From Stappia sp. MMSF_3263 (GTDB lineage Bacteria; Pseudomonadota; Alphaproteobacteria; Rhizobiales; Stappiaceae): a stretch of DNA of 64,000 nt. This document shows, one piece after another, positions 53,735-63,644 of the stretch. Both the position numbers and the translations under genes were made by a program. The notes under the pieces are model-generated. The model was given only the letters and a program-made list of their open reading frames with translations, made no database searches and had not been told where the DNA came from. The first letter of the stretch is position 1; each line of letters starts with the position of its first letter. Where the stretch lies: assembly GCF_030733745.1 (NCBI RefSeq), contig NZ_JASHIK010000009.1:123772-187771 (forward strand). The letters run 5' to 3'.

Positions 53735-55000
53735 TCAGCCGCTGGCACTCTCTCCGGCCGTCAGCCGCCGCAGTCGCAGCATGGCGACAAGCCCGAAGGC
53801 AGGTCCAAGCGCCAGCAGGGCCAGCAGCACCGGCCAACCCGCCGTCTCGACCACGATCGGTGTCGCCTGCACGGTGATGAAGGTCAGCGCGAAGCCGATC
53901 GCCGTTTGCAGCGTCATCAGGCTGCCCGCCTGCGAAGCCGGGGCAAAATCCGCCACCAGCGCCGAGAATTGCGGGGAATCGGGCGCGATCGAGGCTCCCC
54001 AGACGAGAACGACGAGGCAGAAGAGCCAGGCGGGGCCGCCAAAGGCGAGGGCGGCGGCAAGCGCGCTGGCGAAGCTGATCGCCAGTGCGATGATCGCCAC
54101 GCTCTCCTTGCCGATCCGGTCGGCGACAAGCCCGCCGGCGATGCAGCCAAGTCCGCCGAGGGCGATCGCCGCGAAGGTGGCAAGCCGGGCGAGCGTCAGC
54201 CCCCTGTCGGGCCCGAGTTCCGGGACGAAGGTGGCGGCCATCGCCGCGCCGGCCCAGGTCCACATGGCGTAGAGTTCCCACATGTGGCCGAAATAGCCGG
54301 CATAAGCGAGACGGATGCGGCGGTTCGTCCAGGCACTGCCGATGACGCCCGGGTCGAATCGCGGCGAAGTGGCGTGATAGGGGCCAAGCCGCACGCCGAG
54401 AGCGAGAAGGGCGGCCGCGAGGGAGGCGAGGGAGGCGAGAAGCACCGTGACGCGCCAGTCGGCGCCGCCGCCAAGCGCGATCAGGTGCGGGGCGGCAGAG
54501 CCAAGCGTCACCGCTCCGACCAGCAGCCCGACGAGGAAGCCGCGATCCTGGACGCCCCAGCCGACGGCGATCTTCATGCCGACAGGATAGACGCCGGCAA
54601 GCAGCGCGCCGGTGAGGATGCGCGCGGCGATGGCTCCGTCGCCGCCCACGGGCAGAGCCAACAGGGCGGCATTCACCAGTGCCGCCAGCGTGGCGCAGGC
54701 GGCAAGCAGGCGTCCGGGGTGGATGCGGTCGGGAAGGCCGAGAAAGGCCGAGAGAAGCGCGCCGGCCACGAAGCCGACCTGCACGCCGCTGGACAGCAGC
54801 GCCTGACGCGCGGCGGAGATCGGTGCCTCGGCAAGCATTTCCGGCAGGATCGCGGCGGAGACGAACCACAGCGACAGCGCCGCGATGACCGCGATCGAAA
54901 GGAGGCTGAGCGAGAGCGTCTTTATGGCCGTGACCCGGTTTGGCCGCGACCGCGGCGACGGGAGAGGCGGCCGGACGGCCGCTTGTCGAAAGCCTATCAA
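53735..55000 (-). CDS. Major facilitator superfamily transporter
   Basis: A 421-residue protein with twelve hydrophobic segments and Gly/Pro-rich helices (GVQVGFVAGALLSAFLGLPDR, LTGALLAGVYPVGMKIAVGW). It resembles nitrate/cyanate-type or drug/metabolite MFS members, but the substrate is not readable. The first 22 residues are hydrophilic and basic; an in-frame GTG 66 bp downstream of the ATG could be the true start. It converges on the cold-shock-like gene. Confidence 0.85.
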   Translation of the reverse strand: MIGFRQAAVRPPLPSPRSRPNRVTAIKTLSLSLLSIAVIAALSLWFVSAAILPEMLAEAPISAARQALLSSGVQVGFVAGALLSAFLGLPDRIHPGRLLAACATLAALVNAALLALPVGGDGAIAARILTGALLAGVYPVGMKIAVGWGVQDRGFLVGLLVGAVTLGSAAPHLIALGGGADWRVTVLLASLASLAAALLALGVRLGPYHATSPRFDPGVIGSAWTNRRIRLAYAGYFGHMWELYAMWTWAGAAMAATFVPELGPDRGLTLARLATFAAIALGGLGCIAGGLVADRIGKESVAIIALAISFASALAAALAFGGPAWLFCLVVLVWGASIAPDSPQFSALVADFAPASQAGSLMTLQTAIGFALTFITVQATPIVVETAGWPVLLALLALGPAFGLVAMLRLRRLTAGESASG

Positions 55001-55139
55001 GGTCGGTAAAACGCGTCATCCTGCATTTGGGGGCGGCAGCCATGCATGGAGCGGGATTTTCGATTGACCGTTTTTTTGTTTCGTTTGATTGTCGTTCTCG
55101 GCAATAAGGAAAGAAAACGAACGTATCGGGAGGCGGCGT

Positions 55140-56636
55140 GTGAGCGGCGGACATATACTCGCAATCGATCAGGGCACCACATCGAGCCGGGCCATCGTCT
55201 TTGACGGGGATCTGCGGTCGGTGGCGGTCGGCCAGCAGGAATTCGCCCAGCACTTTCCCCATTCCGGCTGGGTCGAGCACGATCCGGCCGACCTGTGGAC
55301 CTCCACGCTGGCCGTCTGCCGCGAGGCCTTGTCGAAAGTCGAGGGAGGGGCTGCGGCGATCGCCGCTGTCGGCATCACCAACCAGCGCGAGACCACGCTG
55401 GTCTGGAGCCGCAAGACCGGCGAGCCGGTCTGCAATGCCATCGTCTGGCAGGACCGGCGCACAGCGGAGTTCTGCGCCCGGCTGAAGGGGCAAGGACATG
55501 AGGAGCTGTTCACGCAGCGCACCGGCCTGCTGCTCGATCCCTATTTCTCCGGCACCAAGCTTGCCTGGATCCTCGGCAATGTCGAGGGCGCAAGGGCGCG
55601 AGCCGAGGCCGGGGAACTGGTCTTCGGCACGGTCGACAGCTGGCTGATCTGGAAACTGACAGGCGGCCGCGCCCATGTCACCGACGCGACCAATGCCTCG
55701 CGCACGCTGCTCTACAATATCGACGAGAATTGTTGGGACGAGGAGCTTTGCGGCATTCTCGGCGTACCCTTGTCGATGCTGCCCCAGGTGAAGGACAGCG
55801 CGGACGAGTTCGGCACGGTCGACGCGGAGCATTTCGGCGCCGAGTTGCCGATCCTCGGCGTTGCCGGCGACCAGCAGGCGGCGACCGTCGGTCAGGCCTG
55901 CTTCCGTCCCGGCATGGTCAAGTCGACTTACGGCACCGGTTGCTTCGCGCTGATCAACACGGGTGAAACCCGGGTCGCCTCGCAGAACCGTCTGCTCTCG
56001 ACGATTGCCTACCGGCTGGCGGGCCGGACCACCTATGCGCTGGAAGGCTCGATCTTTGTCGCCGGCAGCGCTGTGCAGTGGCTACGCGACGGGCTCGGCA
56101 TCATCGATCACGCTGCCGAAAGCCAGCAACTCGCGGAAGCCTCCGATCCTGAGAACCGGCTGTATCTGGTGCCGGCCTTTGTCGGCCTCGGCGCGCCTTA
56201 CTGGGACCCGGACGCGCGCGGCGCGTTGTTCGGCCTGACACGGGCGAGCGGTCCGGCCGACTTCTGCCGGGCGGCGTTGGAAAGCGTTGGCTACCAGACC
56301 CGCGACCTGATCGAGGCGATGCGCGCGGATGCGGCCAGCATCGACACCGCCGGCATCGTCCTGCGCGTCGACGGTGGCATGACCGCCTCGGACTGGACCA
56401 TGCAGTTTCTCGCCGACCTGCTCGGCGCGCCGGTCGACCGGCCGCAGATCCTTGAGACGACGGCCCTGGGCGCGGCCTGGCTCGCCGGCCACAAGGCGGG
56501 CGTATGGCCGGACATGGCGGCCTTTGCCGAGACCTGGCATCTCGACCGTCGTTTCGAACCGGCGATGGAGGAGGGCGCGCGCGAGGCGCTTTATGCCGGC
56601 TGGCAGGATGCGGTGCGCCGCACGCGCAGCAAATGA
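55140..56636 (+). CDS. glpK: Glycerol kinase
   Basis: A 498-residue FGGY kinase. It has [17 protein letters not shown] (phosphate 1), [67 protein letters not shown] (phosphate 2) and [12 protein letters not shown] (adenosine). It converts glycerol to glycerol 3-phosphate. The GTG at 55140 has GGGAGG seven to eight bases upstream; the in-frame ATG 51 bp earlier lies in the AT-rich promoter. Complementary TCGTTT (55081) and AAACGA (55115) stretches could be a DeoR/GlpR-type operator (weak). Confidence 0.97.
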   Translation: MSGGHILAIDQGTTSSRAIVFDGDLRSVAVGQQEFAQHFPHSGWVEHDPADLWTSTLAVCREALSKVEGGAAAIAAVGITNQRETTLVWSRKTGEPVCNAIVWQDRRTAEFCARLKGQGHEELFTQRTGLLLDPYFSGTKLAWILGNVEGARARAEAGELVFGTVDSWLIWKLTGGRAHVTDATNASRTLLYNIDENCWDEELCGILGVPLSMLPQVKDSADEFGTVDAEHFGAELPILGVAGDQQAATVGQACFRPGMVKSTYGTGCFALINTGETRVASQNRLLSTIAYRLAGRTTYALEGSIFVAGSAVQWLRDGLGIIDHAAESQQLAEASDPENRLYLVPAFVGLGAPYWDPDARGALFGLTRASGPADFCRAALESVGYQTRDLIEAMRADAASIDTAGIVLRVDGGMTASDWTMQFLADLLGAPVDRPQILETTALGAAWLAGHKAGVWPDMAAFAETWHLDRRFEPAMEEGAREALYAGWQDAVRRTRSK

Positions 56637-56640
56637 GACG

Positions 56641-56674
56641 CAGCACGGGGCCGTTTCGCTCCGGCCCCGTGCTG
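56641..56674 (+). terminator. 13-bp stem hairpin after glpK
   Basis: CAGCACGGGGCCG pairs perfectly with CGGCCCCGTGCTG around a short TTTCGCTC loop, four bases after the glpK stop. No T-run follows, but stability and position support termination. Confidence 0.7.
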
Positions 56675-56774
56675 CCGACGGCTGACCCCCACCGTTGATG
56701 CGCCGCACGCTCCGCTTGCCGGCCACGGACGACGCTGCGTCAAAAGACGTCTTGAGTGCAGGTTGCGCGCCAAG

Positions 56775-56795
56775 TATGTTGACTATGGCAACATA
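56775..56795. promoter_or_regulatory. Inverted repeat, probable MarR operator
   Basis: TATGTTG-ACTATGG-CAACATA has seven-base arms with a seven-base spacer. It lies immediately before the MarR-GNAT gene, and a half-site-like GCAACAT recurs at its start codon. MarR proteins typically bind such sites to repress their own promoter. Confidence 0.7.
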
Positions 56796-56812
56796 TTATG
56801 GAGTTCGGCAAC

Positions 56813-57781
56813 ATGCATCCCGATCCCTCCAGTGCGCTCGCGGCGACCGCCGCGCCGGTGAGCGAAGAGGACATTACCGCCGTCCGGCGCTTCAACCGCT
56901 TTCACACGCGGCTTGTCGGCGCCCTCAACGAGCATTTGCTGGCATCTCCCTATTCGCTCGCCCAGGTGCGTGTCCTTTATGAACTCGCCAACGCGCCGCC
57001 GGATGCGCTGCCATCGGCGCGCGAGCTTGGCGAAGTCCTGAGGATGGATGCCGGCTATCTCAGCCGGCTGGTCTCGGGCCTTGAGGGCGACGGGCTGCTG
57101 CAGCGCAACCCGGCGCCGGACAATGCCAAGCGCTTGCTGCTGGCGCTGACGGAGCGGGGGCGCGAGGTCTTTGCCAAACTGAATGCCACCTCGGCTGGCG
57201 AAGTCGCCGAGTTGCTGGCACCGCTTTCGCCTGCCGGGCGCGGCCAGCTGACGGGTGCCATGGCGTGCATCCGCCGGCTGCTGGGCGATGTACCGGATGC
57301 CCGCGCCTTCATCCTGAGGGGTCCCGAGCCCGGCGATCTTGGACAGGTGGTCCACCGCCAGGCCGCGCTCTATGCACGCGAATACGGCTGGGACTGGACA
57401 TTCGAGGGGCTGATTTCCGAAATTGCCGGTCAGTTCGTCCGCAATTTCGATCCCGCCAGCGAGCGCTGCTGGATCGCCGAGATGGAAGGCGAGATCGTCG
57501 GATCGGTCTTTGTCGTGCGGGAGGACGAGCATACAGCCAAGCTGCGCATGCTCTATGTCGATCCCGTGGCGCGCGGCAAGGGCCTCGGCCGCACCCTTGT
57601 CGATGAATGCCTGCGCTTCGCCCGTGCGAAGGGCTACCGTCGGATGGTGCTGTGGACCAACGACATCCTCGTTTCCGCTCGTCGCATCTACGAGGCAGCC
57701 GGCTTCGAGTTGATAGAGGAAGAACCGCATCGCAGCTTCGGCAAGGACCTTGTCGGTCAGGTCTGGGAGCGCACGCTGTGA
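56813..57781 (+). CDS. MarR-type regulator fused to GNAT acetyltransferase
   Basis: A 322-residue two-domain protein. Residues 20-150 form a MarR winged helix (YSLAQVRVLYELANAP, SARELGEVLRMDAGYLSRLVSGLE). Residues 160-322 form a GNAT domain (KLRMLYVDPVARGKGLGRTLVDEC with the acetyl-CoA loop RGKGLG, then GFELIEEE). Fusions of this kind are widespread; the substrate of the GNAT half is usually unknown. The ATG at 56813 was chosen for GGAG nine bases upstream; an ATG at 56798 sits against the operator. Its stop overlaps the transporter start (GTGA). Confidence 0.9.
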   Translation: MHPDPSSALAATAAPVSEEDITAVRRFNRFHTRLVGALNEHLLASPYSLAQVRVLYELANAPPDALPSARELGEVLRMDAGYLSRLVSGLEGDGLLQRNPAPDNAKRLLLALTERGREVFAKLNATSAGEVAELLAPLSPAGRGQLTGAMACIRRLLGDVPDARAFILRGPEPGDLGQVVHRQAALYAREYGWDWTFEGLISEIAGQFVRNFDPASERCWIAEMEGEIVGSVFVVREDEHTAKLRMLYVDPVARGKGLGRTLVDECLRFARAKGYRRMVLWTNDILVSARRIYEAAGFELIEEEPHRSFGKDLVGQVWERTL

Positions 57782-58704
57782 GGCTGCCGCTCGCCGCCGC
57801 CATCGTCACCGGCCTGCAGGTGGGCGCGGCACTGGTGGCGAGCGAGGCCGTCGTCGCTGAGGTCGGGGCCGGCCGGCTTGGCTTCCTGCGCTACGCCATC
57901 GCTCTCGCCATCCTGGTGCCGGTGGCGGCCCTGTCATCCGGCGCACCGGTGGCACGCCGCGACTTGCTTCCCGTCGCGCTGATCGGCATGGGGCAGTTCG
58001 GCGTGCTTGTCGCCCTGCTCAATGTCGCGGTTCTGCATACCGGTTCGCCGCGCGTGTCTCTGGTCTTCGCCACCTTGCCGATCGTCACCCTGGCAGTCGG
58101 CTGGGGACTGGGCGCGGCACGGGTGACACGGCTGGCGCTCTGGTCGATCACTCTGTCCGTCGTCGGCGTCGCCTTCCTACTCGCCGGCGACGCGCTGGGC
58201 GGCCGGATGAGCGTGTCCGACTGGATCGGCCTGGGATGCGCCGGGCTTGCCACCCTGACGGGAGCGATCTGCTCCAGCCTCTACCGCCCCTATCTCCAGC
58301 GCTGCGGTGTCGCCCGGGTCAGCGTCATCGCCATGTCCGCCTCGCTATTGCCGCTCGGCCTGATGGGACTGATCGAGCCCCATGGCGTGGCCGTGGCGGA
58401 CTGGACGGCCCGCACCGTGGCTCTGGTCGGCTTTGTCGGCCTGTCGAGCGGTTTCGGTTTCCTGTTCTGGCTCTACGCCCTGTCGCAATTGCCCGCAGCC
58501 GTGGTCACGGCGTTTCTCGCCCTCAGTCCCGTAACCGCCGTTATCCTGTCGGTGGTGTTTCTGGGAACGGTTCCTTCCGCGTCGCTCGCGGTGGCGCTGG
58601 TTCTGGTGATGGGGGGCCTTGGCGCAACCGCCTTCGCGCAGCGCCCGGGCAAGGAGGCGGCGGCTGTTGTCGTCGCCACAGGCACGAACCGGCCTGCGAG
58701 CTGA
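57778..58704 (+). CDS. EamA/DMT-family transporter
   Basis: A 308-residue protein with ten predicted transmembrane helices in two EamA repeats. The second repeat's LYALSQLPAAVVTAFLALSP then VTAVILSVVFLG is typical. It starts at a GTG inside the MarR-GNAT stop. Being co-translated with an acetyltransferase-regulator suggests that it exports the compound that the regulator senses or modifies (inference). Confidence 0.9.
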   Translation: MRLPLAAAIVTGLQVGAALVASEAVVAEVGAGRLGFLRYAIALAILVPVAALSSGAPVARRDLLPVALIGMGQFGVLVALLNVAVLHTGSPRVSLVFATLPIVTLAVGWGLGAARVTRLALWSITLSVVGVAFLLAGDALGGRMSVSDWIGLGCAGLATLTGAICSSLYRPYLQRCGVARVSVIAMSASLLPLGLMGLIEPHGVAVADWTARTVALVGFVGLSSGFGFLFWLYALSQLPAAVVTAFLALSPVTAVILSVVFLGTVPSASLAVALVLVMGGLGATAFAQRPGKEAAAVVVATGTNRPAS

Positions 58705-58823
58705 CGTTGCGTTTTCGGTCACTCGCGTGTTGCGAAGTTTCTCTCTTGCGGGTTGAATGGCCTGTGCCGGGTTCCCGTCATGCGGGTGCGACGGCGGTTT
58801 CGATCAGCCCTTTGGAGACGACC

Positions 58824-59555
58824 ATGACTGCACTCCGTTCTTCCGATACACTCGAAAACGGCTTGCCGCTGCCCTATGCCGGCCTTCCCTATGTCGACGA
58901 TGTCGAACGTTTCGATCCGGCCGGCGATGCGCCCCTCTTCGCTGCCATTGCCGAGATCCTGATCGATGCCGGTCTCGACGACACTTTCGGCGTCAACCTT
59001 CTGCATGTGCACTTCACCTTGGCCGCGGGCGAGATCGTCTGGGAAAGCCATGACCGTCGGACCAATAGCCTGTCCGTCACCGTTTGCGCGCGGGATTCGG
59101 CGCTGTCGCGCGAGGGGCGACCGACATCATGGCGCTGTCTCGATGGCCGGTGGCTGCCGCTCGCCTTCGCCCGCCATGGTCTCGACGAGGCGGAACTGGC
59201 GCGCGCCGCTCCCGCCATGGAGCGGATCGGCCGTCTGCTGGAAAAAGCAGGGCAGGCCGGACGTTTCGGTCTCTGCCTGGCGCGGGGCGGCCTGCGCTCA
59301 TGGCCGCTACGCATCCACGTGGAACGCACGGACGAGGCCGGCCGCCGCCAGATCCTTGCGCCCGAATGGGCGCCGCTGCGCGACCGGGGCCAGGATCTCG
59401 ACACGTCCTGGTCCTTCCGTCCCTCGCTGCTGGCGCGCGCCGGGATCGTTCGCAACACCGGCACGCGCTGCAAGACCAAGTGCAAGACGACCTGCCTTGT
59501 CGGCAGTGTCCATGGGCCGTGGCACGACGGGAAGGAGCACAAGAAGGAGGTTTGA
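58824..59555 (+). CDS. Conserved hypothetical protein with C-terminal Cys cluster (DUF6925-like)
   Basis: A 243-residue soluble protein with TGGAG before the ATG. The middle has LPLPYAGLPYVDDVERFDP and a two-sheet-like region. The C-terminus carries TGTRCKTKCKTTCLVGSVHG with three cysteines spaced CxxxCxxxC and a following His, which could bind metal, then a Lys/Glu/His tail. I recognise it only as a conserved alphaproteobacterial unknown and assign no function. Confidence 0.65.
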   Translation: MTALRSSDTLENGLPLPYAGLPYVDDVERFDPAGDAPLFAAIAEILIDAGLDDTFGVNLLHVHFTLAAGEIVWESHDRRTNSLSVTVCARDSALSREGRPTSWRCLDGRWLPLAFARHGLDEAELARAAPAMERIGRLLEKAGQAGRFGLCLARGGLRSWPLRIHVERTDEAGRRQILAPEWAPLRDRGQDLDTSWSFRPSLLARAGIVRNTGTRCKTKCKTTCLVGSVHGPWHDGKEHKKEV

Positions 59556-59672
59556 GCGGCCGGCGCGCCGCCCGCTCGCCAGAACGTGAAAGGTTGAGGC
59601 CGGTTTTCGCCGTTCCCTGGCGTGAGCGGGCATGTTTCACTCAGGGCGACCGTGTTGCCTTGGAGAAACAGC

Positions 59673-60449
59673 ATGCGCGCACTCTCCGCTCTCGTGCTTT
59701 CCTTGCTGCTTGCAGCCGCCGCACCGCTCGTCGGTGCGGCGGCGGAAGAGGTGGATCTGGAGCTTGTGCTGCTGGCCGATTCCAGTGGTTCCATCGACGA
59801 TGCGGAGATCCGCTTCCAGCGGCAGGGCTATGCCGATGCCATCACAGATCCCCAGGTGCTCTCCGCCATTCTCGACAATGCCCATGGCAAGATCGCCGTT
59901 ACCTATGTCGAATGGGGAAATGCCGCCTCGCAGGACGTCGTTGTCGGCTGGACCGTGATCGACGGCGTCGAAGCGGCGGGCCGCTTCGCCGATGCCTTGA
60001 TGGCTGCGCCACGCCGTGCCTACGGGCGCAATGCCATCGGCTCGGCGCTGCTGAAGGGCAAGCGACTGATCGAGGACAACGGCCATCGCGGGGTCCGACG
60101 GGTGATCGACCTTTCCGCCGACAGCGCCAACAGCTGGAACGGGCCGCCGCTGGAGACCGCGCGGGCCGAGGTGGTTGCAGCCGGCATCGTCATCAACGGC
60201 CTTGCCGTGCTGTGCCGGCACTGTTCGGGGCGTCCGGCCAGCTACGATCTGGAGGAGGCGTTCGCCAGGCTGATCATCGGCGGTCCCGGTTCGTTCGTCG
60301 TTACCGCCGATTCCAAGGCGACCTTCGCCGATGCGGTGCGCAAGAAACTGATCCTGGAAATCGCGGCAGGCCCGTCCGCAAGCAGCTTTGCCGCCCTGTC
60401 GGGCCCGCCCGTCCGCTTCGGCGGGCAGGCGGAGATGCGGCGCGAGTGA
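59673..60449 (+). CDS. Secreted DUF1194 (von Willebrand A-like) protein
   Basis: A 258-residue protein. Signal peptide 1-24 (MRALSALVLSLLLAAAAPLV), then ELVLLADSSGSIDDAEI with the MIDAS metal-site motif DSSGS of vWA folds, ALLKGKRLIEDNGHRGVRRV and VIDLSADSANSW. Two cysteines (LCRHCSG) may form a disulphide. DUF1194 function is not established; the fold suggests metal-dependent protein binding in the periplasm. GGAG lies eight bases before the ATG. Confidence 0.85.
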   Translation: MRALSALVLSLLLAAAAPLVGAAAEEVDLELVLLADSSGSIDDAEIRFQRQGYADAITDPQVLSAILDNAHGKIAVTYVEWGNAASQDVVVGWTVIDGVEAAGRFADALMAAPRRAYGRNAIGSALLKGKRLIEDNGHRGVRRVIDLSADSANSWNGPPLETARAEVVAAGIVINGLAVLCRHCSGRPASYDLEEAFARLIIGGPGSFVVTADSKATFADAVRKKLILEIAAGPSASSFAALSGPPVRFGGQAEMRRE

Positions 60450-60456
60450 AACGCGT

Positions 60457-61323
60457 TCAGCGCCAGCCGTCGCGATACAGGGCCGAAAGAGCCTCGCGAT
60501 AGGTGGGGAAGAGAAAGTCGTAGCCGAGCTCGGACTTCACCCGGGCGTTCGAGACGCGCTTGTTCTCGCCGTAGAATGAGCGCGCCATCGGGCTGAGCTC
60601 GGCGCTCGCAAAATCCTGTTCCGGCGGCGGCGTCACGCCAAGAAGGCCGGCGGCGTGGGACACAACGTCCTGCGGCGGCGCGGGCTCGTCGTCGGTGATG
60701 TTGAAGATACGTGTTCTGGCCGGACCGTCGATCGCCGCTTCCAGCGCGCCGGCAATATCGGCCACGTGGATGCGGTTGAACACCTGGCCGGGCTTGACCA
60801 GCCGGCGCGCGGTGCCCTTCTCGAAATTGACGAAGGCGTTGCGACCCGGACCGTAGATGCCCGACAGGCGAAACACCTGCACGACACGGTCATGTGTCCC
60901 GGCATGTGCCAGCCATGCCTCCTCGGCGGCCACCCGCTGGACGGAGCGCCGCGAGACCGGCTTGCAGGGCGTTTCCTCAGTGACCCAGGCGCCGCCATGA
61001 TCGCCATAGACGCCGACCGTCGACAGGTAGCCCGTCCATTGCGGCCGGGCGGCGGCAAGGTCCGCGCCGTGATGGGCGAGCACCGGATCGCCGGCCTCCC
61101 CCGGGGCGATCGAGACGAGCACATGGGTTGCCTGCGCGAGGGCATCGGCGATGCCCTCGCCCGGCGTGGTCCCGTCAAAGAGGAAGGGGGCAATCCCCTG
61201 CGCCCTGAGGGTCTCCGCCTTGGCGGGGCTGCGCGTTGTCGCGCCGATCCAGGCGCAGCGCGATGCGATGCGGGCGACGAAGGCCTCCGCCGAATAGCCG
61301 ATACCGAAGACAAAGAGGCGCAT
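60457..61323 (-). CDS. NAD-dependent epimerase/dehydratase-like (extended SDR-type) protein
   Basis: A 288-residue protein. It opens MRLFVFGIGYSAEAFVARIA with a GxGxxx Rossmann motif lacking the usual second spacing. It has YLSTVGVYGDHGG with the catalytic Tyr region, FRLSGIYGPGRNAF and RIHVADIAGAL. It resembles YeeZ-like proteins of unknown substrate. The classical YxxxK is not obvious (here VQRVAAEEAW), so catalysis may be altered. Confidence 0.82.
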   Translation of the reverse strand: MRLFVFGIGYSAEAFVARIASRCAWIGATTRSPAKAETLRAQGIAPFLFDGTTPGEGIADALAQATHVLVSIAPGEAGDPVLAHHGADLAAARPQWTGYLSTVGVYGDHGGAWVTEETPCKPVSRRSVQRVAAEEAWLAHAGTHDRVVQVFRLSGIYGPGRNAFVNFEKGTARRLVKPGQVFNRIHVADIAGALEAAIDGPARTRIFNITDDEPAPPQDVVSHAAGLLGVTPPPEQDFASAELSPMARSFYGENKRVSNARVKSELGYDFLFPTYREALSALYRDGWR

Positions 61324-61440
61324 GGCGTGATTTCCCGGGGGTTGTGGTTCTGTGGTAACTTCTCACATGGCGTGTGCCTGTGGCGGATTTCGCCGCCTTG
61401 GCGTCAACGCCGTTTTATTGCCGATACAGGGAGTTTCAAC

Positions 61441-61776
61441 ATGGATATCGCAAAGACGCTGCAGGCGCGGCCCGCCTCGCGGAGCTGTGCGCTGATCGAT
61501 TTCGACACGGCCGAGGTTTTCGTCGGTCTCGGCGGCAACGGCAAGTTCCTGCTGGTCACCGGCGAGCGGGCGACCGTTTCGATGCGGGTGGAATTGCGGC
61601 CGCTGGTCTATGTGACGCAGCCGGATTACTGGGGGATCGAGGTCGTCGGTTGCGTCTCCGGCATCGTCCTGCCGCAGACCGCGCCCTACGCCGAGACGCT
61701 GGAAATTTCTGCGGTCACGGGCACGAAGGGCATCGAGGTGATCGGTGCGGGCGAAAGCCGCCGGATCGACCTTTAG
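61441..61776 (+). CDS. Conserved hypothetical 111-residue protein
   Basis: A small soluble protein with CAGGGAG eight bases before the ATG. It alternates short hydrophobic strands (EVFVGLGGNGKFLLVTGE, VELRPLVYVTQPDYWGIEVV) and looks like a beta-sandwich. One Cys (GCVSG). No family is recognised and neighbours give no hint. Confidence 0.65.
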   Translation: MDIAKTLQARPASRSCALIDFDTAEVFVGLGGNGKFLLVTGERATVSMRVELRPLVYVTQPDYWGIEVVGCVSGIVLPQTAPYAETLEISAVTGTKGIEVIGAGESRRIDL

Positions 61777-61818
61777 GTCGTGTCCGGTTGCGCTCCGAGG
61801 GACGCTGCCGCGCCCCCC

Positions 61819-62679
61819 TCAGAGCGCAAGGTCGGCGCGGCGGATCTCGTAGAGCATCACGGCGGTGGCGACCGCCAGGTTGAGGCTGTCCGCCTGTCCG
61901 GCCTGCGGGATGCGGGCGAGCGCGTTGCAGGCCTGCGCCATCTCCTCGGGAAGGCCGGACTGTTCGTTGCCCATCAGCAGCAGGGTGGGCCGGGCATAGG
62001 GGATGGTCCGGTAGTCGCACGATCCCTTGAGATGCGTGCCGACGACCGTGCCGGGCCAGGCCTGCGCGATGTCGCGGAACTCGGCGCGCGGAAGGCGCAC
62101 AAGCGGCACATGGAAGAGCGAGCCCATGGTGGCGCGCACCGCCTCCACGGCAAAGGGATCGGTGGTCTCGCCGACAAGCATGACGCCGGCCGCGCCGACC
62201 GCGTCGGCGGTGCGGATGATCGTGCCGAGATTGCCGGGGTCGCGGACCTGGTCGAGGGCCACCCAGACGGCGTCGGGGCGGGCTGCGATGGCCGCGCGCA
62301 ACGCAGCGGGAGAAAGGGTTTTCTGCCCGTAGACGCCGACGACCATCTGCGGGTTGTCGCGCCGTGTCATGGCTGCCAGGACGGCGGTCGAGACCTCCAG
62401 GATCGTCGCCCCGCGGGCCCGCGCGGTGGCCGCTGTTTCCCGCACCGGGGCGCTGTCGCGCGCTTCCGGTCCGATCGCCAGCATGTCGACCTCCCAGCCG
62501 GCGGCGAGCGCGTCGGTCGCCAGCTTCAGCCCTTCGGCGACAAAGCGGCCCGTCTTTTGTCGATGCTTGCGTTGCGCGATCAGCGCCTTGATGTCCTTGA
62601 CCAACGGGTTGGAAAAGGAGGTGACCTGCTTGACCTGTCCGGCCCTGCGGGTGCCAGAAGGATCGTCGCGCCCGCTCAT
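61819..62679 (-). CDS. TrmH/SpoU-family RNA 2'-O-methyltransferase
   Basis: A 286-residue protein. The N-terminal substrate-binding domain has SFSNPLVKDIKALIAQRKHRQ. The SPOUT catalytic domain has VWVALDQVRDPGNLGTIIRTADA, LLLMGNEQSGLPEEMAQ and ADSLNLAVATAVMLYE, the three SpoU motifs with the C-terminal knot. The target is probably rRNA, as for RlmB-like enzymes. The ATG overlaps the stop of the upstream methyltransferase (ATGA). Confidence 0.92.
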   Translation of the reverse strand: MSGRDDPSGTRRAGQVKQVTSFSNPLVKDIKALIAQRKHRQKTGRFVAEGLKLATDALAAGWEVDMLAIGPEARDSAPVRETAATARARGATILEVSTAVLAAMTRRDNPQMVVGVYGQKTLSPAALRAAIAARPDAVWVALDQVRDPGNLGTIIRTADAVGAAGVMLVGETTDPFAVEAVRATMGSLFHVPLVRLPRAEFRDIAQAWPGTVVGTHLKGSCDYRTIPYARPTLLLMGNEQSGLPEEMAQACNALARIPQAGQADSLNLAVATAVMLYEIRRADLAL

Positions 62680-63644
62680 TGTCCGCTCCAACGGCTGTAG
62701 AGGGAAGTGGAAAGCGCCCGTTCGCCGGTCTCGGAGCGCAGCACCAGCTCGCCCGATTCAAGCCTTCCTCCACGCGTGGCCAGCGTGTCGGCCATGACCT
62801 CGTGCAGCGCCAGGAAGCTGGCGCGGATCGCATAGGCGGTCAGCACCAGAAAATCGGCCTCCGGCGAGAGGATCTTCTCGATCATCGGCAGCATCTGCGG
62901 CAGGCTCTCGTAGAGGTCCCAGATCTCGCCCTTCGGCCCGCGGCCGTATTTCGGCGGGTCGAGCAGGATCCCGTCATAGGTGTTGCCGCGCTTGACCTCG
63001 CGGGCGACGAACTTGGTTGCGTCCTCGCAGATCCAGCGGATCGGCAGGTCGTCGAGGCCCGACAGGGCCTGGTTCTCTCGGGCCCAGCCGATCGCTTTCT
63101 TCGAGGCGTCGATATGCGTCACCTCGGCCCCGGCGGCCGCCGGCACCAGCGAGGCAAGGCCGGTATAGCCGAAGAGGTTCAGAATGCGCATCGCCCGCGC
63201 GCCCGCCGCCTGGCGGGCCTTCACCCGGTCGGCCATCCATTGCCAGTGGGCGGCCTGTTCGGGGAATACCCCGACATGGCGGAACGACATGAAACGGCCG
63301 AGGAAACGGACGTTGCCGAAGCCCATCTGCCAGGTCTCCGGCAGGTCGCGGTTCAGCCGCCAGCGTCCGGGACCGTCGTCCTCGTCATTGCCGGTGAAGA
63401 CGGCATCGGCCGCGTCCCAGCGGCCTTGCGGCAGGCGCGGCGCGCCCATTGCCTGCGGTTCGGGACGGTCGACGACAATGCTGCCATAGCGTTCCAGCTT
63501 GCGGCCATGGCCGAAGTCGAGCAGCGCATAGTCGGACCAGCCCCGTGTCTGGAGCATGGTCGGCCAGACCGGCGCCGGCGGATTGCCGGCGGGCGCGGCC
63601 TCCTGCGTGTCGCCGGTCTCCCGGTCTCTCGCGTCGTCGGACAA
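62676..63644 (-). CDS. Class I rRNA methyltransferase (RlmI/RlmK-like)
   Basis: A 322-residue protein. It has RILNLFGYTGLASLVPAAAGAEVTHIDASKKAIGWAREN (motif I and ribose loop), then YDGILLDPPKYGRGPKGE with the DPPK catalytic motif of base methyltransferases of the RlmI/RlmL group. It lacks the N-terminal PUA domain of RlmI. It is translationally coupled to the TrmH-family gene, so both may act on the ribosome (inference). Confidence 0.87.
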   Translation of the reverse strand: MSDDARDRETGDTQEAAPAGNPPAPVWPTMLQTRGWSDYALLDFGHGRKLERYGSIVVDRPEPQAMGAPRLPQGRWDAADAVFTGNDEDDGPGRWRLNRDLPETWQMGFGNVRFLGRFMSFRHVGVFPEQAAHWQWMADRVKARQAAGARAMRILNLFGYTGLASLVPAAAGAEVTHIDASKKAIGWARENQALSGLDDLPIRWICEDATKFVAREVKRGNTYDGILLDPPKYGRGPKGEIWDLYESLPQMLPMIEKILSPEADFLVLTAYAIRASFLALHEVMADTLATRGGRLESGELVLRSETGERALSTSLYSRWSGQ

